From the NCBI GenBank assembly GCA_040901765.1, contig JBBDYG010000033.1:62001-126000 (forward strand): a stretch of 64,000 nt of DNA, read 5' to 3'. The notes beneath the pieces are model-generated. The model saw only the letters and a program-made list of their open reading frames with translations, searched no databases and had not been told where the DNA came from. How positions within the stretch are numbered: the stretch's first letter is position 1; each line of letters opens with the position of its first letter. Positions 1-8,556 of this stretch are shown piece by piece. The stretch is from JBBDYG01 sp040901765 (GTDB taxonomy: Bacteria > Planctomycetota > Planctomycetia > Pirellulales > Lacipirellulaceae). Both the position numbers and the translations under genes were made by a program.

Positions 1-1
1 C

Positions 2-295
2 GACGCGCATCCGCCCGGCGACGAGCCGCTCGAGGCGGTCGTATTGGAGGGAAAAGCCTATTTAACAATGGGGCTGGCCATTCCAGCGAGCGAGCGGTTC
101 GCTCTCGTGAAAAGCCGCGGCTCGCCGAGCGCCGATCTATGTTGCCTAATAGCCCAGGCGGAATATGCCGCGGGTCGGCCCGAGGCGGCCATCGCCGCCG
201 TGCAGGAGGCGGTAGCGCTCGACGCGAACCATGCACCCAGCCGGGAACTATTGGGGAAGCTAACGGCTGCGTCATCGGGCACAACGCTCCGTTAG
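2..295 (+). CDS. TPR-repeat protein, C-terminal fragment
   Basis: The reading frame is open to the left edge, so only the last 97 residues are visible. The helix-turn-helix pattern with small residues at TPR positions (GRPEAAIAAVQEAVALD) indicates one or two tetratricopeptide repeats, a protein-protein interaction scaffold. The start and any catalytic or signal region lie outside the window, so no specific role can be given. Confidence 0.6.
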   Translation, partial: DAHPPGDEPLEAVVLEGKAYLTMGLAIPASERFALVKSRGSPSADLCCLIAQAEYAAGRPEAAIAAVQEAVALDANHAPSRELLGKLTAASSGTTLR

Positions 296-457
296 TCGCG
301 CCACCTCGCACCTTTGCGGATCGTGCCGATAATGCGGCACGACTCGGTGGTCCAAAATTGCTGGCGGATGTCCGGGCGTTTGACGGATTCGCGACCTATC
401 CTTGTTAAGCGGCGGCAGCTAGCGGCCGCCAATGCGCACGTACCTCGCAAGGATCTA

Positions 458-694
458 ATGATGACCGCCGTTACTGAAGACGCGCCTGTGTTAATTGATC
501 GTCGCAGCGGATTCTCCACGGGCGTCGCTCCCGGCGTGGAGCGGCGGCAATTCGCCAACAGCCACGACGATCTTTCACCCGACGCGGCGGAGCTTGCCCA
601 AGCGATTGACGATTACAAAATTCGCCATCGACGCCGGTTCATTACCTTCGAGGAAATGCTGGCCGTGATGAAGTCATTGGGTTACAGCCGCTAA
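458..694 (+). CDS. small planctomycete-type hypothetical protein
   Basis: A 78-residue protein. The open frame extends upstream to 314, but tandem ATGs at 458 and 461 precede the compact part, and the preceding residues look non-coding. The C-terminal half (AIDDYKIRHRRRFITFEEML, then KSLGY) is basic and helical. It resembles, from memory, a short conserved hypothetical family frequent in planctomycetes; the function is unknown. The stop codon TAA lies inside a dispersed palindrome (CGCTAAGCCGCAAGCGGC, 689-706), so the final Ser-Arg may derive from the repeat. Confidence 0.65.
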   Translation: MMTAVTEDAPVLIDRRSGFSTGVAPGVERRQFANSHDDLSPDAAELAQAIDDYKIRHRRRFITFEEMLAVMKSLGYSR

Positions 695-706
695 GCCGCA
701 AGCGGC
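689..706 (+). repeat. palindromic repeat family B (CGCTAAGCCGCAAGCGGC)
   Basis: One of six copies in the window; the others are at 11926, 19736, 20150, 33228 and 36036. The core GCCGC-TT-GCGGC is self-complementary. This copy overlaps the stop codon of the gene ending at 694. Confidence 0.7.
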
Positions 707-714
707 AGCCGTTG

Positions 715-2520
715 TCACGCTTCGTCGCGAGGAACGGATCGACCGGTAGCAACATCGAACTCGGAAAGCGCCGGCGTTAGCATGGCCAGCGTCGCAAAGC
801 CGTATGTTGCCGCCGTGACCAGAAACGCCGCGAAATAGCTTCCAATCAGAAAGCTCGTGATCACGTAGAACGTCGCAAACGGCGCGACGAACGAAGCCAG
901 CGCAATCGCCGACGAGGGATTGCGAACTCCCAGGGCGGCAAACAGTCCTACTCCGCCACCGACCATGAAACCGGAGAAGGCCAGGTACTGATGCTGGAAC
1001 GATTGGCTGAAGGCCAGCATCATGCGCATGCAGGTGGCAACGCCAAGAAACAGGAACAACAGGGTGCCCAAACTGGTGGAGACGGCATGGCGAGAATTCG
1101 GGTAGGCCATTCCCGCGTGAAGCCCCAGCATCGCCGCGAAGGCAAACATCACAAGTAACCCAACCGCCAAGAATACGAAGTTCTCGGACGAGAGTTGGCC
1201 TCGCCACCACAAGTACGCGAACAGGGCCAGCGGCAGAAAGATTACTTCCTTCGAGTTGTAAACCACACCGCCAAGTTTGCCGAAAATAATCTCGCGGGGA
1301 GTGAGATCGGTCACCAACAGCAGATCGAGCGCCTTTCCGTCGCGTTCGTTCGTGATCGAGGTAACCGCCAGTGCGTTCACGAGCAATACGCTGACGACCA
1401 ACAACGGAGCCAGCGGCTGTGCGAGGGGCGGAATCGCTGCCCGTGCATCGGCGCCGTCTTGATTGATTCCAAGGTTGCGGACCGCCAACGCGCACAGTGC
1501 GAAAATCAGCAAGTAGGCAACCCGCACCACAATGATCTTCTTGCCGTAGGCCCAAGTTCGGATTTCCCGCCACAGGATGGGATTGTCCCAAACGTGGCGG
1601 ACCTTGCCGGGGGCGCAGTGAGCAATCGCCTGTTGGCCACGGGCGACCGCCACGACACTGGGTTCTACTTCCGCTGGCGGCGATTCGTCGCTTTCAGTTC
1701 GTGGCTGTGCCTCCCGCGATGGATTCCACACGCGGACGAGCGCAATCGCCAGTCCGTTCAAGACCAGCATCCCGATGCCCGCGCTCAAGAGGAACGTTCC
1801 GACTGGGTCAGGCCGACCGCCGGTGCCCGCCTCGGCGAAGCCCGGTTCCACAGCGACCTGCATCGCTTGCCAGGGGCTCATCGCCAAGGCCAGTTGGCTG
1901 GTGGAAACTCCAAACAGGATATCTCCCGCGGCACCGCTGGCTACGATTTCCCACGTCAACAACCAAAGGAATATGGCGAGAACGGTTATCGCCAACGTCT
2001 GAAATGTTTTCTCGCGCCACAACGCCACGGTAGAGCCTAGACTCCCCGCTACCAGCGCACTGGCGGCCGTGACGGCCATCACCCGCGCAATCTGCCAGAA
2101 GCTAAACCCGCCGGTGAGCGCGAGCAGCATGAAAAAGGCCGTGGTTGCCGCAAGGGTTACCAGCACCATGACCAAACTCGCCAGCAGCTTACCCAGGACT
2201 AGCTCCGAGTTGCTTAGCCGCGTGATCAGCAACAACAGCAGGGTTTTGCGGTCTTTTTCCTGGGCGACCGCCGCAGCCGTCAGCAACGCGGAAAAGAGTA
2301 CCGCGACGGCCAATTGCAGGGGCGCCAGTATTCGGAACACCGCCGAACCAAACCGCGCCAAATCGCCTGGATTGCTAATCTGTTGGGCGCCGACCAGAAT
2401 TTGCCAGGCGGTGAAAGCGAGGCCCAGCAGAGTTGCCACGGCCAGCGTCCGGACTGCAAAAAATCGCAGCCGACGGGGGGCGGTGACCGCCTCGCGGGTG
2501 AACACCGGCCCAACAATCAA
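715..2520 (-). CDS. ABC-2 type transporter permease, duplicated half-transporter architecture
   Basis: A 601-residue integral membrane protein with two sets of hydrophobic helices, about residues 20-260 and 320-590, joined by a soluble linker. Each half carries the hallmark of ABC-2 permeases next to the second helix: 'VAQEKDRKTLLLLLITRLSN' in the first half and 'TNERDGKALDLLLVTDLTPR' in the second. It would form the membrane channel of an ABC exporter; no ATPase gene is adjacent here. The frame is open to an ATG at 2571, but a TTG at 2520 has AGGAG seven bases upstream and gives the family-like N-terminus MIVGPVFTREAVTAPRR, so 2520 is preferred. A relative is encoded at 24592-26385. Confidence 0.8.
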   Translation of the reverse strand: MIVGPVFTREAVTAPRRLRFFAVRTLAVATLLGLAFTAWQILVGAQQISNPGDLARFGSAVFRILAPLQLAVAVLFSALLTAAAVAQEKDRKTLLLLLITRLSNSELVLGKLLASLVMVLVTLAATTAFFMLLALTGGFSFWQIARVMAVTAASALVAGSLGSTVALWREKTFQTLAITVLAIFLWLLTWEIVASGAAGDILFGVSTSQLALAMSPWQAMQVAVEPGFAEAGTGGRPDPVGTFLLSAGIGMLVLNGLAIALVRVWNPSREAQPRTESDESPPAEVEPSVVAVARGQQAIAHCAPGKVRHVWDNPILWREIRTWAYGKKIIVVRVAYLLIFALCALAVRNLGINQDGADARAAIPPLAQPLAPLLVVSVLLVNALAVTSITNERDGKALDLLLVTDLTPREIIFGKLGGVVYNSKEVIFLPLALFAYLWWRGQLSSENFVFLAVGLLVMFAFAAMLGLHAGMAYPNSRHAVSTSLGTLLFLFLGVATCMRMMLAFSQSFQHQYLAFSGFMVGGGVGLFAALGVRNPSSAIALASFVAPFATFYVITSFLIGSYFAAFLVTAATYGFATLAMLTPALSEFDVATGRSVPRDEA

Positions 2521-2804
2521 CGTAGCGCTCCTAGAAAGAAAGACCAAACTCGGGGCCGCGCCGCCCGGCAAGAATGACTTCTAATATAGGCCAGCCCCCC
2601 TGCCAAGTCGAGCGGAGCCAATTCAACGGACTAATCGACACAACCCACCAATTTGAACGCTCTGTACGGAATGGTCATCCTCGAGCGGATGTCGGCGCGG
2701 CCGGAATTCAGTACAATCGGCGATGGTGTAAGCCAAACTTTCTCATAACCGGCCCGTGTAGTGAGCGCTATTGCGCTCGTCCCAAAAATAACGAGGAAAA
2801 TCCC

Positions 2805-4187
2805 ATGCAATGCTCTTCTTTCGGCCTCCGCTGTATGCGTGAGGCGAACCGCCTGCGGCGTTGGTCCGCATGTGCCACCTTGGCCGCTCTGGCCGTCATC
2901 GCTTCAGCGAATTCGGTCAGCGGGCAAATCACCACCGAGGTGCTGATCGGCGACGCCGTGTCGGAACCCAACGACCCTCGTTTCTCCGATGTTGGCGAAG
3001 CGATCAAGCGGTTCAGCAACAACGACCTGTTGGGGGCAACCACGTTTCTTGAAGCGGCGCGCCAAAAAAATAAGAGCCTGCCGCCCGTGAACTTGATGCT
3101 CGCCAAGATGCATTTTCTGTCGGGGAATGCACCGTCCGGCCAAGCCTCTCTCGAACAGGCCGTGACCGAGGATGGCACCGACCCCGAGCCGTACCTGATT
3201 CTTGGCGAACAGGCGTTCCAGGTGGGGCAGACGATCATCGCCGATGCCTTGTTCAATCGAGCGGTCGACCTTGCCACAGCGTATGAAGCGAATCCGAAGC
3301 GGAAGCGAAATTTTGAAATTCGCGCGCGGGCCGGACGGGCTTCCATCGCCGAGCGGCGTACTAATTGGGCCCAAGCCGACGCCGATCTAAGAGCTTGGCT
3401 CCAAGTGGAACCCGATAGCGCCAATGCACATGAACGGCTCGGCCAAGTTCTGTTCATGCAGGACAAAGCGTCGGAGGGATACACCGCGTTTGTCGAAGCC
3501 CACAAGCTCAACGAAAAGCTCCCTAATCCGCTGGTCGCCGCGGCGCTGATGTACGACCGGTTAGACAAGCCTGCTGAGGCGCAGCAATCGTTTGAGCGAG
3601 CGTTTGCCGAGAACAAGACGGATGAGACGACCCTGCTCGCGTACTCTCAGTGGCTAATCAAGCAAGGCGATATTTCCAAGGCGGAGACCATCTTGGCGAG
3701 TGCCCAAAAGGCGGCGCCCAAATCGGCCAACGTCTGGCTACTCAGCGGGGTTGCCGCAAAAATGGCCGGCAAGCCCGGTCCCGCCGAGCAATTCTTAATG
3801 CAGGCGCTGAACCTCGCACCCTCCAATCGCGACGTTTACAACCAGCTTGCGCTGCTCTTGATTGAGCAGCCGGAGCCGGAGAAGAAGAACCGGGCGCGGG
3901 AGTTCGCCGCCATCAACCACCGGCTGAACGAGAACAACCCCGATGTGAATGTGACCCTGTCGTGGGTGTTGTTTCAACTGGGGCAAGGGCGCCAGGCAAC
4001 TCAGGCCCTGCAGAGCGCATTTCAAAAGGGAGCACTCAGTGCCGACGCAAACTTCCTGGTGGCCAAGCTGCTTACGCAGCGCGGCGACAACGAGAATGCG
4101 AAGAAGTTCCTGGATGCGGCACTCGCCTTCAAGGGAATCTTCGTCCAACGAGCCGAAGCCGAAGCCCTCCGCGAGCAACTGAAGTAG
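2805..4187 (+). CDS. exported TPR-repeat protein
   Basis: A 460-residue protein. The frame is open from 2574, but the ATG at 2805 has a GAGG motif upstream and is followed by a basic n-region and hydrophobic core ending at a plausible signal-peptidase site (ASANSVSGQ, about residue 40). The mature part is a tandem array of TPRs from about residue 60 to 400 (for example 'EPYLILGEQAFQVGQTIIAD' and 'PSNRDVYNQLALLL'). The likely role is an envelope scaffold. A TACAAT hexamer at 2712-2717 may be the -10 element. The gene is monocistronic and is followed by repeat family A at 4191. Confidence 0.8.
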   Translation: MQCSSFGLRCMREANRLRRWSACATLAALAVIASANSVSGQITTEVLIGDAVSEPNDPRFSDVGEAIKRFSNNDLLGATTFLEAARQKNKSLPPVNLMLAKMHFLSGNAPSGQASLEQAVTEDGTDPEPYLILGEQAFQVGQTIIADALFNRAVDLATAYEANPKRKRNFEIRARAGRASIAERRTNWAQADADLRAWLQVEPDSANAHERLGQVLFMQDKASEGYTAFVEAHKLNEKLPNPLVAAALMYDRLDKPAEAQQSFERAFAENKTDETTLLAYSQWLIKQGDISKAETILASAQKAAPKSANVWLLSGVAAKMAGKPGPAEQFLMQALNLAPSNRDVYNQLALLLIEQPEPEKKNRAREFAAINHRLNENNPDVNVTLSWVLFQLGQGRQATQALQSAFQKGALSADANFLVAKLLTQRGDNENAKKFLDAALAFKGIFVQRAEAEALREQLK

Positions 4188-4190
4188 TCC

Positions 4191-4226
4191 GTTAGCCGCG
4201 ACGCGGACTCCTCGTAGCGAAGCGTG
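4191..4226. repeat. repeat family A fragment (GTTAGCCGCGACGC...)
   Basis: Starts three bases after the TPR gene stop. It matches the first 36 bases of the element at 38001 with about five differences. The rest of the 4188-4538 gap holds a minus-strand terminator-like hairpin and a family C heptamer fragment; no gene was recognised there. Confidence 0.65.
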
Positions 4227-4252
4227 TTTTCGGCATATGGCGCAGCGCGCAT

Positions 4253-4295
4253 AAAAAAGGTCATGGCAAGCCGATCCGTCACCTTGCCATGACCT
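4253..4295 (-). terminator. strong intrinsic-terminator hairpin read leftward
   Basis: A perfect 13-bp stem (4258-4270 with 4283-4295; arm AGGTCATGGCAAG) encloses a 12-base loop. On the minus strand it is followed by six U residues (the A-run 4253-4258). It points away from the TPR gene, and no protein gene lies directly upstream on the minus strand, so it may end a small RNA; see findings. Confidence 0.7.
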
Positions 4296-4494
4296 CTATC
4301 CTGAAGCAAAACACCGGTGTGTTTCACCCTCCCGTAAATTCGTCAACCAAGGTATCGGCCGCCCGCCCGAACCGACATCAGCCGATTCGGCGTCTTCCGG
4401 TCTGGTAAGATGTGCGGGCGCGACGACCAACGATTGCTGCTCTTGATGCCTGCATTTCTTTGACTATCGACCAGAAGTTGGCCACCGGTTTTTC

Positions 4495-4519
4495 TGGCCG
4501 ATAGCCGACAGCCGACAGC
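4495..4519. repeat. heptamer-word repeat family C fragment
   Basis: Contains TGGCCGATAGCC followed by GACAGCC units, the complement of the GGCTATC/GGCTGTC heptamers at 23064-23110 and 60314-60395. It lies 20 bases before the ORF at 4539. Confidence 0.6.
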
Positions 4520-4538
4520 TCTTCGTCCTCAATAGCAA

Positions 4539-5372
4539 ATGCTTGCCTCTCCGCTTCCGCCGTTGATCGCGACCCTGGCGTTGCTCTGGCCAGCCCGGCG
4601 TCGGTTGATGGCGACGACCCTGATCGGGCCGTGGGTCTGGTCGATGACGGCGGTAGCTTTCTGGGCGGCGATCGAACTCTGGCTCGCCCAATCCCCCGAA
4701 ACCGCGGCTGAGCCTTGGCGCTATCTGGCGGTCGTCGGCACGTTCTGTCCGATGATGGCCGTCATGGGCGCGAAACGACCGCAGGACCGCGGTTGGCAAT
4801 GGATCGTTCTTTCGCTGTGGGTCGTGCTTGCCATTCCAGTAGGGCAGCACCAACTTTTCACCAGCGGACAACCATTCAATGTGTTCGCCGCCTGGCTGCT
4901 GTTCCTCGCCGTCTTGCTCGCGCTGGAGTTGCTCAACTACCTCCCAACGAGACATGCCGGCAGTGTTCTGCTTTTTGCCGCCGCTCAATGTTTGCTATTG
5001 GGCGACTCGCTCGATTGGAAATCACTCGGCAAGTACGCCACGACCATCGCCGCTTGGCTTCTCTTTGCCGCCGTCGGACTGGCCTGGGTACTTTACCAAC
5101 GGGCAGTTTCTTCCCTGGCCCCTGACCCCCGACCCCTGACCCCTTCCCACCATTGGCTCCGATTCCGAAACGCCTTCGGTGCCTTCTGGGCACTACGTGT
5201 CCTGCAGCGGGTGAACCAAACCGCGGAAGTCCAGGACTGGCCCGTCCGGCTCGAATGGTCTGGCTTTCGCGAGCTGCCCGACCGGCATGACGCGCCGCCG
5301 GCCGACGAGATCGACCAATGCCTGCAAACGCTGCTGCGGCGTTTTGTGGCGATGCAGGACGATTTGGTGTGA
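4539..5372 (+). CDS. polytopic membrane protein of unknown function
   Basis: A 277-residue protein with six or seven hydrophobic segments (about residues 8-24, 30-50, 63-78, 90-104, 115-135, 140-155, 165-187) and a soluble C-terminal tail of about 85 residues. No family was recognised. No clear Shine-Dalgarno precedes the ATG. Bases 5119-5143 inside the ORF are a copy of the GGGGTCAGG repeat in reverse orientation, encoding the Pro-rich stretch LAPDPRPLTP between the last helix and the tail; this looks like a repeat insertion tolerated at a domain boundary. It converges with the HTTM gene (stop at 5379). Confidence 0.6.
   Translation: MLASPLPPLIATLALLWPARRRLMATTLIGPWVWSMTAVAFWAAIELWLAQSPETAAEPWRYLAVVGTFCPMMAVMGAKRPQDRGWQWIVLSLWVVLAIPVGQHQLFTSGQPFNVFAAWLLFLAVLLALELLNYLPTRHAGSVLLFAAAQCLLLGDSLDWKSLGKYATTIAAWLLFAAVGLAWVLYQRAVSSLAPDPRPLTPSHHWLRFRNAFGAFWALRVLQRVNQTAEVQDWPVRLEWSGFRELPDRHDAPPADEIDQCLQTLLRRFVAMQDDLV
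5119..5143. repeat. GGGGTCAGG word repeat inside an ORF
   Basis: Plus strand reads CCCCTGACCCCCGACCCC and onward, the reverse complement of the word array at 22913-22935 with few differences. It sits in frame inside the membrane-protein gene at 4539. Confidence 0.65.
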
Positions 5373-5378
5373 TCCGCG

Positions 5379-6368
5379 CTATGCCCGCGCGGGTTCACGA
5401 GTTCCCTGCCCTGTCCCGTCGCCGACGACCGCGAGCGAAATCCGCCGCGCCAATGGGTCAACCCATCGCCGCACCGTGGCCGGTGAGATGAACGCCAGAT
5501 TCGCAATCAGCATCACCAAGCCGAAGGTCATCATGCCCAATCCCAACGCGATGAAACCGTGGATCCCAACCGCCCCGAGCAGCATCCACGGCCGCGTCAG
5601 TCGCGGCCAAATTAAACAGCAGTAGAACACTTCAAAAAATACCGTGGCATGAGTCAACAGGTCCATAATGGCCGGATAGTTCGCCAGCCAAGTGAGGTCG
5701 AGCGATTGATACTCCTGGTTGGCAATGGAATACCACACGGCGGCGCCGTTCCACCAGAAGTCTCCTTGAAGCTTTCCAAGTCCCGAGAACAGATAGATGA
5801 TGCATAGATGAATTTGGATGAGTCGAATGGCAACATTCGCCGCGATGCTTGGGGCAGCCTCCGGGGCGAATCCCTTCTGCAGTTGCCACAGTCGGTCGAG
5901 CGAGTAACGTGCCCCACACGGGCCGAGCATTAGGTACATCGCCAGCATGCAGTTGATTTTATCGAGGCCCCAAAACGCCCCGGGGGTAACGCGGGTGGCG
6001 TAAGAAATCGCTGTGATAAACGCCAGCACGGCCATCGTCCGGCTAAACAGGCCGACCATCAGGCAAAAGAAGATCAGTAGACTGGCTAAGTGAACGGTCC
6101 AAAGTAGCCAATGGGAGCCGATGAGATTGAAAAAGGTCCACGAGTAAGGATCGCTTACGGGACGTATGGCCTCCAGTGGAAGCCAACCATTTGGCCCAAA
6201 GAACGCGATTAAGTCCCACGACCAGATTAGGTGGGTGTAGAAGAGCATCGCACCAGTGAAGACGCGAATCAACGAAAGCGTCGCCGGGTCGGTCGGCGTG
6301 AACCAAAATTCATCCCATGCCGTTGCGAGCGTGTTGAAATACTCGCGAGTGCGTTGCCAAACTCCCAT
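5379..6368 (-). CDS. HTTM-domain membrane protein (vitamin K-dependent carboxylase-like)
   Basis: A 329-residue protein of the HTTM (horizontally transferred transmembrane) family, related to the membrane part of vitamin K-dependent gamma-carboxylases. Several hydrophobic helices carry aromatic/Asn-Gly motifs such as 'FFGPNGWLPLEAIR' and 'IYLFSGLGKLQGDFWWNGAA', the latter being a typical HTTM signature. The ATG at 6368 shares its A with the TAA of the upstream gene (TAATG), indicating translational coupling; the longer frame to 6410 is not preferred. Family members are membrane proteins of mostly unknown chemistry, so no substrate can be stated. Confidence 0.8.
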   Translation of the reverse strand: MGVWQRTREYFNTLATAWDEFWFTPTDPATLSLIRVFTGAMLFYTHLIWSWDLIAFFGPNGWLPLEAIRPVSDPYSWTFFNLIGSHWLLWTVHLASLLIFFCLMVGLFSRTMAVLAFITAISYATRVTPGAFWGLDKINCMLAMYLMLGPCGARYSLDRLWQLQKGFAPEAAPSIAANVAIRLIQIHLCIIYLFSGLGKLQGDFWWNGAAVWYSIANQEYQSLDLTWLANYPAIMDLLTHATVFFEVFYCCLIWPRLTRPWMLLGAVGIHGFIALGLGMMTFGLVMLIANLAFISPATVRRWVDPLARRISLAVVGDGTGQGTREPARA

Positions 6369-7081
6369 TATTGCCCGCTCCCTGACGGCGTTGACTCGCC
6401 CGCCTGCCAATTCGAGTCACTGGTCGTGCGGTGGGGGAGCGTCAACGGCGCTTCTAAATCGTTCGCTGTTTGATTCACGACCTCGACGACGCGAAAAGTA
6501 CGTGGGTCATCAAGCTTCATCCCGTCGCGCACTTCCCCAGGACTGAGCATGTCGTGGATTACATACTCGACCCGAGCCTCCGTGCCGTCGTATTTACGAA
6601 GCAACTGTTGGGCGTAGACGCGCAGCATCGCTTGGGCACGTTGCTCGATTGGTTCATTGCCAATGGCGAGTTTGGCCTGCTCAGCAAGCATCAAGTAGCG
6701 GTGATAACGCAGCCGAGGCCTCTGGCGTTCGAGGTCGGGGAGTTGGCCCGTTATTTCTTTGCCATCTTTGCCGGTAACTCGATATCGCACCAACGACGAC
6801 GCACCGGGGTCCGGCGCAAAAAAGTGATAGCCGTGGTGAAGGTAAAGCGGGCGGATGTACCAACTCAGCAGGGGCGACTGCGCGAGATTGAAAATCGACT
6901 CGGACGTGGGCGGAATGGAAAACGGCCCCAAAAACACCGCCAGCAAGTGCCACGCAATCAACACGCTCACCAGCACGCGCACCCAGCGGCTCCAGGTCGC
7001 CGCGCCGGCCCTCTCCCGCGCCGGACGCTTCGCCTCAGTCGGCGGCGCAGCTTTGGCCGGCAGGTTGCGAACGGTGCTCAT
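6368..7081 (-). CDS. HTTM-partner protein with one membrane helix
   Basis: A 237-residue protein with a basic Pro/Ala-rich N-terminus, one hydrophobic helix (about residues 34-54, LVSVLIAWHLLAVFLGPF) and a soluble domain with 'LYLHHGYHFFAPDPGASSLV'. Small single-pass proteins of this kind commonly sit next to HTTM genes in planctomycetes (from memory). The one-base stop/start overlap with the HTTM gene suggests a two-subunit complex. Function unknown. Confidence 0.7.
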   Translation of the reverse strand: MSTVRNLPAKAAPPTEAKRPARERAGAATWSRWVRVLVSVLIAWHLLAVFLGPFSIPPTSESIFNLAQSPLLSWYIRPLYLHHGYHFFAPDPGASSLVRYRVTGKDGKEITGQLPDLERQRPRLRYHRYLMLAEQAKLAIGNEPIEQRAQAMLRVYAQQLLRKYDGTEARVEYVIHDMLSPGEVRDGMKLDDPRTFRVVEVVNQTANDLEAPLTLPHRTTSDSNWQAGESTPSGSGQ

Positions 7082-7085
7082 GAGA

Positions 7086-7204
7086 AGCTGTTAGCTCTTA
7101 GCTATTGCCGTTAGCCAGAAGGAGTTCCTGACCGTGGGATTTGGAAAAGCTTGAGATTGATTGTATCGCCCATCACTCTGGCTAACAGCTAATAGCTCCC
7201 AGCC
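7086..7204. repeat. word-type inverted repeat (GCTATTAGCTGTTAGCC family)
   Basis: The left arm, 7086-7118, contains GCTGTTAGCTCTTAGCTATT and GTTAGCCAGA. The right arm, 7178-7204, contains CTGGCTAACAGCTAATAGCT, its degenerate complement. The element fills the gap between the HTTM-partner start and the terminator of the TIGR03000 gene. Confidence 0.65.
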
Positions 7205-7212
7205 AATAAACT

Positions 7213-7248
7213 AAAAAACCCTCGCATCGGTCAATGCCGATGCGAGGG
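7213..7248 (-). terminator. Rho-independent terminator of the TIGR03000 gene
   Basis: Perfect stem of CCCTCGCATCGG with CCGATGCGAGGG (7219-7248, short loop), followed on the minus strand by six U residues (7213-7218). It lies 36 bases beyond the stop at 7284. Confidence 0.9.
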
Positions 7249-7283
7249 TCTGGGTCAATAATTGTGCTTTTTTGCAAGCGAAA

Positions 7284-8234
7284 CTAGCGCTGGGCCAGCT
7301 TCTCGCCCTCGAAATCGAAGGCGATCTCTTGCGACTCACCGCCGCGAAGGGTGATCGTCCGGTCTTGGGAAACGAGCTTTCCGTCGACTTCCATCTCCAC
7401 CCGGATCTGATAGTTGTCCCACGCCTGGCCTTTGGCCAACTTGGTGGTGACAAACTCCCGTTCGGCACCGGTCTGCTTCGTTTCAGCGCCAGCAAGGGTG
7501 ACCTTCGCCGCGGTCGGAACTTGCAGCTTCAGCGTCGTCGCAATCTGTTCGGCACTCGGCTGAGTATCAAACGCTAGCAACTCGTTGCTGCCGGCCGTGA
7601 GGACGGTTGTTTCCGTCTTGGTCACGGGCTGACCATCCTGTTCGAATTCGACGCGGACGCGGTAGCTGTACTGACGGTCGCCGCGTAATCCGCGAGAAAC
7701 AAACTGGCGTTCGGTGCCAGTCGCCTTCGTAAGCTGATCATTCACGAAGACCTTGGCATCCGCGGGCACAATCACCCGCAGCACGCCCGCTCCCTCGGCG
7801 GGAGTCGGCTCGTCGGTGGCCGGCATGCCAGCTTCGACTTCAACGGCGGAGTCGTCGTCGTAGCTGTCGTAGATCACACCGCCGCCACCGTGGCTGCCGT
7901 GGCTCGAATGGCCACCGTAGCTGCCGTGGCTGGCGTAAGCGACGGCGTAGCCGCCGTGGCTCCCGTGGCTGCCGTAGGATCCATGCGACCCATGCGACCC
8001 GTGGTGGCGGGCACGAATCCGGGCAAACAGGCCAACCCGGCGTCCCCCATGGCTGCCCCACGACCCGTGGCTGCCATAGCTGCCGTGGCCGCCGTAACTG
8101 CCGTGCGAGCCGTAACTACCGTAGGAACCCCAACTTCCATGACTTCCCCAAAAGGCAGAGGCCTCGACCCCCGCCAGGGCGACGGTCAAGGTTACCGCCG
8201 CCAAACAGGTGCGTTTCCACGCGGTTCTAGACAT
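7284..8234 (-). CDS. TIGR03000-domain secreted protein with Gly/His/Ser/Tyr-rich repeats
   Basis: A 316-residue protein. The ATG at 8234 has GGAGG ten bases upstream and opens a signal peptide (MSRTAWKRTCLAAVTLTVAL, cleavage near VEASAF); the ATG at 8285 is not used. Residues about 32-125 are tandem GSHGSYGGHGS-type repeats with many histidines. Two copies of the planctomycete TIGR03000 domain follow: 'GVLRVIVPADAKVFVND' onward and 'TTLKLQVPTAAKVTLAG' onward, each with a 'TGAEREFVTTKL'-type motif. The TIGR03000 domain is of unknown function. The His-rich repeats could bind metal or self-associate (inference). A strong intrinsic terminator follows. Confidence 0.9.
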   Translation of the reverse strand: MSRTAWKRTCLAAVTLTVALAGVEASAFWGSHGSWGSYGSYGSHGSYGGHGSYGSHGSWGSHGGRRVGLFARIRARHHGSHGSHGSYGSHGSHGGYAVAYASHGSYGGHSSHGSHGGGGVIYDSYDDDSAVEVEAGMPATDEPTPAEGAGVLRVIVPADAKVFVNDQLTKATGTERQFVSRGLRGDRQYSYRVRVEFEQDGQPVTKTETTVLTAGSNELLAFDTQPSAEQIATTLKLQVPTAAKVTLAGAETKQTGAEREFVTTKLAKGQAWDNYQIRVEMEVDGKLVSQDRTITLRGGESQEIAFDFEGEKLAQR

Positions 8235-8440
8235 TGTTCTAAATCTCCTCCCAGTAAAAAACGACCACATGGCAATTCTTGCCAACGCTAAATGAGCATA
8301 GCAGCCAAGCTTCGTAATTCAAGCAACCTAGGGTATTTTCCACAATTTTGCCGATTAGCTAAACCTGCGGGCAAAAACTTCAGCGAATATCATGCCAGCA
8401 CCGATACCACTGCGTCAAGCCGCATAAACCCACGGCTTCG

Positions 8441-8534
8441 GTTAGCCGCGACGCCCCCCGCGGCGGGCAAGCTTCATCTTCGGAGCGGAGCGCTCCGCTG
8501 CGCCTCGAAGACTTGGCACCGCGTCGCGGCTAAC
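8441..8534. repeat. repeat family A element, both ends present
   Basis: Begins GTTAGCCGCGACGC and ends GCGTCGCGGCTAAC, perfect 14-bp terminal inverted repeats. Inside is CTTCGGAGCGGAGCGC, shared with 38001-38109, plus an imperfect internal palindrome. It fills most of the 8235-8556 gap, 22 bases downstream of the methyltransferase stop. No gene was seen in the remainder. Confidence 0.8.
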
Positions 8535-8556
8535 GGGGAAATGCGGCGCAACTCAA

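Noticed and set aside
7880..8140. Regular short repeats that could suggest a CRISPR array
   Set aside because: They are in-frame coding repeats (GSHGSYG) of the TIGR03000 protein, with no spacer structure.
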